DNA of 64,000 nucleotides from positions 186,001-250,000 of the forward strand of contig NZ_JMKU01000001.1 of assembly GCF_000687165.1 (NCBI RefSeq). The letters are read 5' to 3'. The translations under genes and the position numbers were made by a program. This DNA is from Paracidovorax oryzae ATCC 19882. Its GTDB lineage: Bacteria > Pseudomonadota > Gammaproteobacteria > Burkholderiales > Burkholderiaceae_C. Under the pieces are notes generated by a model that made no database searches, was not told where the DNA came from, and saw only the letters and a list, made by a program, of their open reading frames with translations. Positions 46,097 through 53,900 of the stretch are shown here, piece by piece; the first letter of the stretch is position 1; every line of letters begins with the position of its first letter.

Positions 46097-46792
46097 TCAC
46101 GCGGGCCGGACTTCGGCCCGCAGCGCTGCCGCCAGCCGCTCCATGTCCGATTCGCGGGTGTAGAGGGCTGGCGCCACCCGCACGCACGGACCCTGCGCCA
46201 GGCCCGCGCGCGCCACCGTCAGCACTTCGTACCTGTCGCGCAACATGGCCGCGAAGGTATTCGCCTAGGCCGCTGTGGTCATGCCCGGCATCCACAAGGC
46301 GGTGATGCCGCCGCTCACGCCCGGCTCTTCGGGCTTCAGGACCTGCACCCCAAGCAGCTTGCGCGCTTGCACCACCCCCAGGTCGCGCAGGTGGCGCAAC
46401 CGCGAGGCCTTCCGGCGTGCCAATCTGGCGGTGCAGACGCAGCGCCGCAGCAGCGCATCCATGGCGTACCGCGCAGAGTCTTACTCCAGGTCCGCATAGA
46501 GCGCTGTGTCGTCAGGTGACAGCCGCAAGTAGTTGCCGATGAGCAGCTGCAGCGCCTCAGTCGCGCCGCGCGTGAGCGCCACTTCGGCCACATCGAACCC
46601 CGCCGCCGCGGCTACCGCCTCGCGCGCTGCCCGCCAGTCGGGCACTATGCGGTTGCGCGCGTAATCGGTGTTCTCGCGGGTCACCCGGACCGTCCACTGC
46701 AAATACGCCTCCAGCACCGGCCGCGCCATCACGCCCCAGTAGCCATTCTCCAGGTTGGACAGACGGGTATCGATGTCATACAGGCTTCGCAC
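46097..46792 (-). pseudogene. Decayed class V aminotransferase
   Basis: Three minus-strand pieces of one PLP-dependent class V aminotransferase (isopenicillin-N-epimerase-like) are seen. The N-terminal piece 46481-46792 reads RLSNLENGYWGVMARPVLEAYLQW and VALTRGATEALQLLIGNYLRLSPDDTALYADLE. A middle piece near 46270-46390 reads LGVQVLKPEEPGVSGGITALWMPGM in a shifted frame. The C-terminal piece 46097-46255 reads FAAMLRDRYEVLTVARAGLAQGPCVRVAPALYTRESDMERLAAALR, in another frame. The PLP-lysine core is absent. The total (~700 bases) is about half of a normal gene, so an internal deletion plus frameshifts killed it. Its 5' end is cut where the IS30 debris begins. Confidence 0.85.
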
Positions 46793-46869
46793 GGCGTCCC
46801 GGTACCCGGTGTCGGTGGCTGCTGGGTCGCGGGGGATTGGGAGTTCCGACCAGTTGGTTGCCCGGTCTG

Positions 46870-47106
46870 TGGCGAGGCAGTCGAAAGACGAGGACGCGCT
46901 GCGTCGCGGCGGGCCTGGCAGACAGCCTGGGCCGGCCGCGAGGCATAACCACCACCAGGGGTGCTGTTGCGTGCCAGCTCACAGCATACGGTGCTGGGGC
47001 TGCACCCGAGCAGTTGGGTGATAGCCCGCCTGCTCCATCCCTGCGGGACAAGCGAGGCCAGCGTGAGGCATTCTTCGGGCTCTAAGTGCGAGTATCGCGA
47101 AGTCAT
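46870..47106 (-). pseudogene. IS30-family transposase, N-terminal fragment
   Basis: From the ATG at 47106 the frame reads MTSRYSHLEPEECLTLASLV then QGWSRRAITQLLGCSPSTVCCELARNSTPGGGYASRPAQAVCQARR, the helix-turn-helix start of IS30 transposases. After ~78 residues the frame continues without similarity, and the DDE catalytic part is missing. It marks the left edge of the acquired region, next to the aminotransferase remnant. Confidence 0.85.
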
Positions 47107-47183
47107 CTGTGCAAGTTACCTGAGGTCCAGGCGTTGCACTTCAGGTTTGAGACCGCCAGATCTCTGTTACATTGAATCAGAAG

Positions 47184-47281
47184 GGAACCTCTCAAAACCC
47201 CATCCCGGGCACATCGTGCTCTTAAAAATCCAACGAGTTACGGCGCTCCAGCCCGCGAATTCGAAGGTTTTGAGAGGTTCC
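47184..47281. mobile_element. 98-bp MITE-like element with IS5-type ends
   Basis: Perfect 16-bp terminal inverted repeats GGAACCTCTCAAAACC (47184-47199) and its complement (47266-47281) enclose 66 bases with no gene. The end sequence closely resembles the left end of the IS5-type element at 49227 (GGAAGGTCTGCAAAACCCG). AGAAG occurs just before the left end and, after one extra base, right after the right end, a possible target duplication. It lies 49 bases upstream of the first TIR gene. Confidence 0.75.
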
Positions 47282-47330
47282 TAGAAGTACGCAATTGACT
47301 CCCAACAACATTTCGACAAGAGAGGATCAC

Positions 47331-47702
47331 ATGGCAGACAAGAAAACTATTTTTATTGCATTCGCAATTGAAGACGAAAGGCAGCGAGACTTTTTGAAGG
47401 GTCAATCACTCCTTACAAACTCTCCATTCGAATACATAGATATGTCAGTAAAAGAAGCCTATGCATCGGAATGGAAAGACAAAGTCCGCACCCGAATTCG
47501 CCGATCTGACGGCGTAATCGCCCTGATTAGCAAAAACTCCTTAGCATCAAGCGGCCAGAAATGGGAAATTGCTTGCGCGCGGGAGGAGGGAAAGAAAGTC
47601 CTAGGTATTTGGGCCTATTCCGATGATCGAACAAAGATTGATGGCGTAAATACCGTCGTATGGACATGGGATGCCATCAAAAACTTTATTGATGGACTTT
47701 GA
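47331..47702 (+). CDS. TIR-domain protein, ThsB-like (defence cassette gene 1)
   Basis: 123 residues from the ATG at 47331 (MADKKTIFIAF) with AGAGGA as ribosome-binding site. It is a single compact TIR-like domain of the ThsB/MTH538 type: FIAFAIEDERQRDFLK at the start, SEWKDKVRTRIRRSDGVIALISKNSLASS, and KWEIACAREEGKKVLGIWAY with Glu79 at the position of the catalytic glutamate of NAD-cleaving TIRs. The TIR of Thoeris systems makes cyclic ADP-ribose-type signals from NAD on phage infection. Codon use and base composition are AT-rich, unlike neighbours outside the island. It is 18 bases before the caspase gene; expression could start from the MITE region. NADase activity is inferred from family. 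Confidence 0.85.
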   Translation: MADKKTIFIAFAIEDERQRDFLKGQSLLTNSPFEYIDMSVKEAYASEWKDKVRTRIRRSDGVIALISKNSLASSGQKWEIACAREEGKKVLGIWAYSDDRTKIDGVNTVVWTWDAIKNFIDGL

Positions 47703-47720
47703 CGCACGGGGAATGAAGTT

Positions 47721-48695
47721 ATGCGCATAGCTCTTGTAGTCGGCATAAATTACTACGAGCATGGCGGCTCTTTGTATGGGTGTGTCGATGATGCCCATGC
47801 AGTGCAAGCTGTCCTCGCTCGCCATGGAGATGGATCGGTCAACTTCGATTGCAAAATGTTCACGGGGACAGGCCCCATGGATCGCGTTGAACGATCTTTA
47901 TTAAAAGATCGTGTTGAAGAACTTTTCAAAGCCCATTCCGATATTGCACTTTTTTATTTCGCTGGCCACGGACACATAGAGGCAACCGGAGGATATTTGC
48001 TGGCAACGGATTCTCGCCGTGGCGACGAAGGGCTATCGCTCTCCGAAGTCTTGGTAATGGCAAATAAATCACCAGCACGTAACAAAATAATCATCCTCGA
48101 CAGTTGCCACTCAGGAATCGCCGGAACTCCCCCGGCCGTTAGTGAGCTTGCCACTTTATCCGAGGGCTTGACGATTCTTACTGCCTCAACGGCCGACCAG
48201 TATGCAACGGAAGAAAATGGCAGAGGAGTATTCACAACGCTACTGGTAGATGCTCTTCACGGGGGAGCAGCCAATCTCACTGGTGACATTACCCCAGGCA
48301 GCATCTATGCGCATGTTGACCAATCCCTGGGAGCGTGGGAGCAGCGTCCGATTTTTAAAACTAACGTCCGGCAATTTGTTTCGCTTCGGAAGGTTAACCC
48401 GCCTATTTCCCTCGATGATCTCAGGCGCATAACGGAGTTTTTCCCTCGACGGGGTTATGAATATAAGCTCGATCCGACATTCGAGCCTGAATTGAAGGGG
48501 CGAGACCCTGGCATGCCCCCTCCAGATTCCGAAAATACGCGAAAGTTCGCGCTGCTACAGCGATATAATCGCCTCAACTTGGTGGTACCTGTGGCTGCCC
48601 CGCATATGTGGCACGCCGCCATGCAAAGCAAGTCCTGCAAATTAACAGTGCTAGGCGAACATTATCGACTCCTTGCTGAAAAGCAACGCTTATAG
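47721..48695 (+). CDS. Caspase-like (C14) protease effector (defence cassette gene 2)
   Basis: 324 residues. The p20-like domain (1-~225) begins [25 protein letters not shown]. It has the catalytic dyad His83 in FYFAGHGH and Cys129 in ILDSCHSG, the standard caspase/metacaspase arrangement. [25 protein letters not shown] is the substrate-loop region. The C-terminal ~95 residues ([60 protein letters not shown]) form a separate small domain, a candidate ligand-sensing part. The protease would be the killer protein, kept silent until the TIR makes its signal. Tight spacing to both TIR genes argues for one operon. Confidence 0.9.
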   Translation: MRIALVVGINYYEHGGSLYGCVDDAHAVQAVLARHGDGSVNFDCKMFTGTGPMDRVERSLLKDRVEELFKAHSDIALFYFAGHGHIEATGGYLLATDSRRGDEGLSLSEVLVMANKSPARNKIIILDSCHSGIAGTPPAVSELATLSEGLTILTASTADQYATEENGRGVFTTLLVDALHGGAANLTGDITPGSIYAHVDQSLGAWEQRPIFKTNVRQFVSLRKVNPPISLDDLRRITEFFPRRGYEYKLDPTFEPELKGRDPGMPPPDSENTRKFALLQRYNRLNLVVPVAAPHMWHAAMQSKSCKLTVLGEHYRLLAEKQRL

Positions 48696-48716
48696 GGTTT
48701 ATTGAGAGGATTAGCA

Positions 48717-49196
48717 ATGAAAATATTTCTATCCCACCAACAGACTGACTCGGCGTTAGCATTGAGGATACAAGGCTATCTAAAAAATAATCATAATATT
48801 GATTGCTATCTCGATGTCATTGATCCTGGATTTAAAAACGGCGAAGACATTGCAGCACATGTCAGAAAGGAACTCGGTAAATGCACGCAACTTCTGGCCG
48901 TCGTTTCTGATGCAACCAAGACGTCTTGGTGGGTGCCTTGGGAAATAGGTGTTGCAACAGAGAAGGATTTTCCTCTTGCGACATTTGGAGGAAATACTGA
49001 GCTTCCAGAATACTTAAAGAAATGGCCGTATCTCAAAAGTACTTCTGACTTGGATAAGTATGCTGAGGCTTCTAAAGATGCATCAAAAAGTGTGGTAACA
49101 GCAGGCGTGGAGTCAGCTTCGTCCAGATCTGCTGTATTCAGAGGCGATGCGACCAAGCACTTTTATAAAACATTACGCACAAAGCTTGGGCAGTGA
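48717..49196 (+). CDS. Second TIR-domain protein (defence cassette gene 3)
   Basis: 159 residues from the ATG at 48717 (MKIFLSHQQTDSALALRIQG), with GAGAGGA upstream; a TTG five codons earlier is less likely. It is a classical bacterial TIR domain: IFLSHQQTD at the first strand, CYLDVIDPGFKNGEDIAAHVRKELGKCTQLLAVVSDATKTSWWVPWEIGVA with Glu76 as the presumed catalytic residue, then FPLATFGG. It differs clearly from the first TIR, so the cassette has two unlike TIR proteins. It starts 21 bases after the caspase gene. Whether it makes the signal, senses phage or diversifies recognition cannot be told. Confidence 0.87.
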   Translation: MKIFLSHQQTDSALALRIQGYLKNNHNIDCYLDVIDPGFKNGEDIAAHVRKELGKCTQLLAVVSDATKTSWWVPWEIGVATEKDFPLATFGGNTELPEYLKKWPYLKSTSDLDKYAEASKDASKSVVTAGVESASSRSAVFRGDATKHFYKTLRTKLGQ

Positions 49197-49281
49197 ATTG
49201 GGAGGCACAAAGCCCCCCTTACTGAGGGAAGGTCTGCAAAACCCGATCGCTGACTGGCGCGAGAAGTGAGCGGCAGGCAAG

Positions 49282-50060
49282 ATGGCGAGCATGACGCAAG
49301 AGCAGCAGCAGATGCTGGGGTTCGATCCACTGCCCAAGAAGACTCGCAAGGAGATCTTCCTTGAAGAGATGAACCGGGTGGTGCCGTGGGCGGCGCTGGT
49401 GGCGCTGGTGGCGCTGATCCAGCCGCATGCGCGCGGCGCGCACCAGGCACTGGGTGGACACTCTCCATTCGCCGTGGAAACGATGCGGCGCATCCACTGC
49501 CTGCAACTGTGGTGGAACCTGAGCGACCCGGCCATGGAGGAAGAACTGCACGAACGCCCGCTGTACCGGGAGTTCGCAGGGCTCTCGGGGCGGGCGCGGT
49601 TGCCGGACGAGACGACGATCCTGCGGTTTCGCCACCTGCTGGAGAAGAAGCAGTTGGCCCCGGAGATCCTCGCCACGATCAACGCCCATCTGGCCGCGCA
49701 AGGGCTCATGCTCAAGACCGGCACGCTGGTGGATGCCACGCTGATTGCCGCGCCCAGCTCGACCAGGAACGCCGAGGGCGAGCGCGACCCGGAGATGCAT
49801 CAGACCAGGAAGAGCAACCAGTGGCAATTCGGGATGAAGGCACACATCGGCGTGGATGCAGAGTCGGGCCTGGTGCATACGGTCATCGGCACGGCGGCCA
49901 ACGTCAGCGACGTCACCCAGGCCGCACAACTGCTGCGCGGGCAGGAGCAGGATGCCTTTGGCGACGCGGGCTATCAGGGCGTGGGCAAGCGGCCCGCAGC
50001 CCGGGGCCTGAAGGTGAACTGGCACATTGCCACGTGCCCGGGCAAACGTGCCGCGCTGGA
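49282..50060 (+). pseudogene. IS5-subgroup transposase, truncated
   Basis: Reads MASMTQEQQQMLGFDPLPKKTRKEIFLEEMNRVVPW and RLPDETTILRFRHLLEKKQLAPEILATINAHLAAQG, LVDATLIAAPSSTRNAEGERDPEMHQTRKSNQWQFGMKAHIGVDAESG. This matches IS5 transposase up to ~residue 255 (CPGKRAAL). The DDE residues in LVDATLI and the later Asp of AFGDAGYQG are present, but the final Glu region is lost at the junction. It can no longer be a working transposase. Confidence 0.88.
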
Positions 50061-50064
50061 CAGG

Positions 50065-50441
50065 AGCAGACCACGCCCGCCGACGAGCAGGAGCGCGCGC
50101 AGGTGCGCCAGCTGTGTGAGGACGTGCAGCAGGCCACGGGGCACACGGTGCAACTGGCCTGGGCAAACCAAGGCTACACGGGCGAAGCGGCATCCAAGGC
50201 CGCGCAGGACAACGGCATCGACCTGCAGATCGTGAAGCTGCCAGAGGCGAAGAAAGGCTTTGTACTGCTGCCCCGGCGCTGGGTGGTGGAGAGAAGCTTC
50301 GGCTGGCTGGCGAGATTCCGCAGGCTCTCCCGGGACTATGAGCGGTTGCCAGAAGTGCTCGGGGGACTGCATTTCCTGGTGTTTGCTGTGCTCATGTTGC
50401 CCGCCGCAGCACGGGTGCTGGCTGCGGCAGGAAGTTCATAA
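50065..50441 (+). pseudogene. IS427-subgroup transposase, C-terminal fragment
   Basis: From about 50070 the frame reads TPADEQERAQVRQLCEDVQQATG, LAWANQGYTGEAASKAAQDNG, VKLPEAKKGFVLLPRRWVVERSFGWLARFRRLSRDYERLPEVLGGLHFLVFAVLML. This is the catalytic C-terminal part (second Asp in ANQG-type strand weakened, Glu in VVERSFGW) of an IS402/IS427-type transposase. The N-terminal half is missing, replaced by the IS5 piece. Confidence 0.88.
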
Positions 50442-50521
50442 CACGCTCTAAACGGCAGAAAACTTACATCACAAACGGAATTTACCCTCACCGAAATTTG
50501 ACTCAATTATAGAGACTTGAT

Positions 50522-50917
50522 TTAATTATTAATACCAGCCGGTTTTACCCCAACCTCTACCCCAACAGAAACTGCAGCGATCTGGGCACCTGCCGATGGA
50601 ATAAAAACAACCATATTCCTATCCCCAGCTTTAATTTTCATTTTCCAATCCTCCTTAACTTCAGGGGAAAGCCAAGAACCGGCATCGGAAAGACTTGTCG
50701 CCCAATTTATCCAGTAATTCAAAAACTCGTCATCACATACTTCATTAGGAATAATTAAAATTCTTTCAATAACATTTTGAATAGAAAAATCTTCTACACG
50801 AAAGGCAACCACACCTTTCAGCAGAATAAATTCCTTTACGCCTTGAAATTCCGTCAAAATAGTTATATTTTTTTTATCATCAGAGATGCCTAGAGAGATT
50901 ATTTCAGCGTCATGCAT
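50522..50917 (-). CDS. Candidate immunity protein to the Rhs toxin
   Basis: 131 residues from the ATG at 50917 with GAGGG about 7 bases upstream; a TTG two codons earlier is less likely. An acidic, AT-rich gene with no recognised family (MHDAEIISLGISDDKKNITILTEFQG, CDDEFLNYWINWATSLSDAG). It follows the Rhs gene by 23 bases in the same direction, the classic place of an Rhs/CDI immunity gene, and shares the Rhs tip's low GC. Assignment is by position and size only. Confidence 0.7.
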   Translation of the reverse strand: MHDAEIISLGISDDKKNITILTEFQGVKEFILLKGVVAFRVEDFSIQNVIERILIIPNEVCDDEFLNYWINWATSLSDAGSWLSPEVKEDWKMKIKAGDRNMVVFIPSAGAQIAAVSVGVEVGVKPAGINN

Positions 50918-50940
50918 TTTCAACCCTCATATTTATCAAA

Positions 50941-53900
50941 TTACTTGGGAACCCAAGGCCCATGAATAGGGATTGGAGCCCCCCTTACAGGGCGCCCATT
51001 CTCATCCCTACTCCAGTTATGACCGTGAGGCACTTCCGTATTAGGACCATGATGCTTATCCCAGTCTCTATCAGCCTCAGGCAGCCCATCTTCACCATAC
51101 CAACGCTCCTGCCCACTACCAGGATTGACGTGACAAGAACCCGGATCCCCGCTATTAGGAGTTTTTGATGGTCGATTAAATATCAAGTTAGATAGACGGT
51201 CAGCAAGCGATTGCGCAGCATTGCTGATCATTTGTCGACATCCCAGAGAAACAACACATCCAACAGTCAAGAGTGGCGCTCCAGCAATAAAAACCTGAGC
51301 ATTTAATCCTTGTGGATCTATCGAATTAACTGGATCGGCACCCACATATCTGAACCGATTCCACCCGCCCTCCAACCCAATCGGGTCCGCCTGCACATAC
51401 CTCCCCGTCCCCGCATCGTAGTACCGGTGCAGGTTGTAGCTCAGCCCCGACTCCTCGTCCCACACCTGCCCCGGATACCGCAGGTCGAACCGCACTGCCT
51501 CGCCGTAGCTGCGGCCACTGGCCGCACCGCCCTGCGCATAGCCCGTGGCTCCCGTCGTCGGGTTCGCCTCCCCGAAGCCTGCGATCAGCCACTGCCACAC
51601 GACCTGCCCCTGCGCATTGGTCAGGCGCCGCGGCGTGTTCAGGTGGTCCGCGTCGATCGCGTACAGCCGGCCGTTGATCTGCGCCGCCACCGGCATCGGG
51701 CCCGTCGCCGTGGGCAACCAGATCACTTCGGTGCTGTCCATCTCGCTGGCCGGCGCCGCGCTGTCGGCGCTGCGGCGGTTGCCGTACTGGCCCAGCACCG
51801 TGCTGCCGATGCCGTCTTCCGCGTACACCGTCTGCTGCGTGATGGCCGGGTTGCCTTGCCCCGACAGCCGCGCGTCGCGCTTGAGCACGCGCTGGCCCAG
51901 GGCGTTGGTCACGTAGCCCACGGCCAGGGCATCGGAGGCATCGGCGCTGGCGCCGACCTTCGCGATGCGGCCGTCCACGCCGTAGTGCAGGTAGGTGTCG
52001 CCCTTTTTGGTGAGCGAGCCCGCCGCATCCTGGCTGTAGGCCACCTGCGTGGTCTGTACCGCGCCGCCTGCGGGCGTGAAGCGCTCTGTGTAGCCCTGCA
52101 GCCGGTTGCTGCCTGCCGACTGCGCGAACACCCGCTCCAGCGTCGCCGCGCCTGCGCCCGTCGCGCTGGTGTGGTGCACCTGCGTGCGGTTGCCGTTCGC
52201 ATCCCATGCGTAGCCGCTGGCCGTCGCGCCCAGCGTGTCGCCCAGGCCCCAGCCCTGCGGCAGCGCCAGGTCCGCCGGCGCGCTGTGGGCGCTCGCCGTC
52301 AGCCGGCCTGCCGCGTCGTAGGTGAACACGCTCGTCAGGGCAATGTCCTGCGCCAGCGTGCCCGTGCCCGTGCCCGTGCCCGGCAGGGCGTGCCGCTGCT
52401 GCATGCGCGCCACCCGGCCCGCGCCGTCCCACACCAGTTGCGGCAGCAGGCGGCTGGAGGCCAGTTGTCCGGCCGTCGTGTAGCTGCGCTGCTCGGCTTG
52501 GGCCGTGCCCAGGCCGCCGCTCCACTGCCAGGCCGTCGGCTGGCCCAGGGGGTTCCAGGTGATGGACGACAGCAGCGGCTGCCCGTTCCACTGCAGCCCG
52601 GTGAGCTGGCCCGTGGTGTCGTACTGGTGCTGCAGTTGCCGACCGCTCGGGTAGATGATGGCCGCGACCTGCCCTGCCCCCGCGCTGCCCGCGGGCACGT
52701 AGCGGTAGCCCAGCGTGCGGGTGTCGCCATTGGCGAGGATCTCTGTCTTGCGCGTGATGCGGCCCTGCAGGTCGCGCTGGTAGCGCGTGGTGACCTCCGC
52801 CTCCTGGATCTCGCTCAAGGAACCCACGCTCGCCTGTGGCGCGCCTTCGGCGTTGTACTCGGCTCCGGCCAGGTCGTAGCGCAGCACCGTAGTGCGGCTG
52901 GCGCCGCCGCCCGCCGCGCTGCTGACGATTTGCGTGGGACGGCCCAGTGCGTCGCGCGTGATCGCCGTGGCCCGGCCCAGCGCGTCCGTGATGGACTTGG
53001 GCAGGCCCAGTGCGTCGTACGTGGTGGCCAGCGTGCCGGCGTCCGGCGTGGCTTCCTGCAGCGCGTTGCCCTGCGCGTCGCGCGTGTAACTGGTCGCCAC
53101 GCCCTTGAAGTCCGTCGCCTGCACCACCGCGTCCTGGCCGTCGTACGCCAGCGTGGCCGTCGCGTTCTGCGCATTGGTGATGGATTTCACCCGCCGCAGG
53201 GCGTCGAGCGCCAGCGTGGTGTTGCGGGCGACTCCATCGAGCGTTTCGGTGCTGCGCACCAGGTCGCCGTTGGCGTCGTAGCCGAAGCCGGTCGTGGTCG
53301 CGGCCGGTCCGCTGTCCGTGCCCCCGACGCTGACGCGCTCCACCCGGTTGAGGCTGTTGATGCTGCGCGCCAGCTGCCATGCTGCACGGCCCTGGGCATC
53401 GGCAATGCGCTCGGTCACGCGGTTGCCCATGCCGTCGAGGGTGTAGGTCGCGCTCGCGCCGCGGTTGTCGCTCCAGCCCGTGAGGCGTTGCGCCGCATCG
53501 TAGGCGTAGCTGACCTGGTATCCATCCGGCGTGGTGGCTGTGGCGAGTTGTCCGGTGGGATGGTAGGTGTAGAGCGCGACCAGGTCGCCTCGCTGCAGGC
53601 GCGTCACGCGGCCTCGGGCGTCGTACTGGTATTGGCTGGCGAGCCCGGTCGGTGCGGCATGGGTCAGCACCCGGCCTGCCGCATCATGGGTGTAAGCATC
53701 GACCTGGCCCATGGCATTGGTGGACTGGGTGAGGTTGCCCGAAGCGTCGTAATCGAACCGGGTTGCCGCGCCGTTCGGCTCGGTGGCGGTGGCCACCAAT
53801 CCCGAGGGGTGATAAGTCCAGGACCAGGTTTTGGCTACGGCGGGCGTGACCGTGCGATCCGTGACGGTCTGCGTGAGGCGGTTGCCCTTGTCGTCATAGC

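Larger units (their letters stand above)
49227..50448. mobile_element. Mosaic of two IS5-family elements (IS5 subgroup joined to IS427 subgroup)
   Basis: The left end GGAAGGTCTGCAAAACCCG at 49227 is IS5-like and is followed by an IS5-subgroup transposase start. Near 50060-50070 the sequence switches to the 3' part of an IS427-subgroup transposase in another frame, ending with ATAACACGCTC at 50438-50448, a typical right end of that subgroup. Neither element is complete. It forms the right edge of the defence island. Confidence 0.8.

Noticed and set aside
46101-46121. Hairpin GCGGGCCG/CGGCCCGC after the acyl-CoA dehydrogenase
   Set aside because: It lies inside the 3' coding remnant of the aminotransferase and has no T tract, so I did not call it a terminator, although it could act as one.
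47300-49200. CRISPR array or retron as explanation for the low-GC island
   Set aside because: No direct repeat-spacer pattern and no reverse transcriptase; the region is filled by three protein genes.
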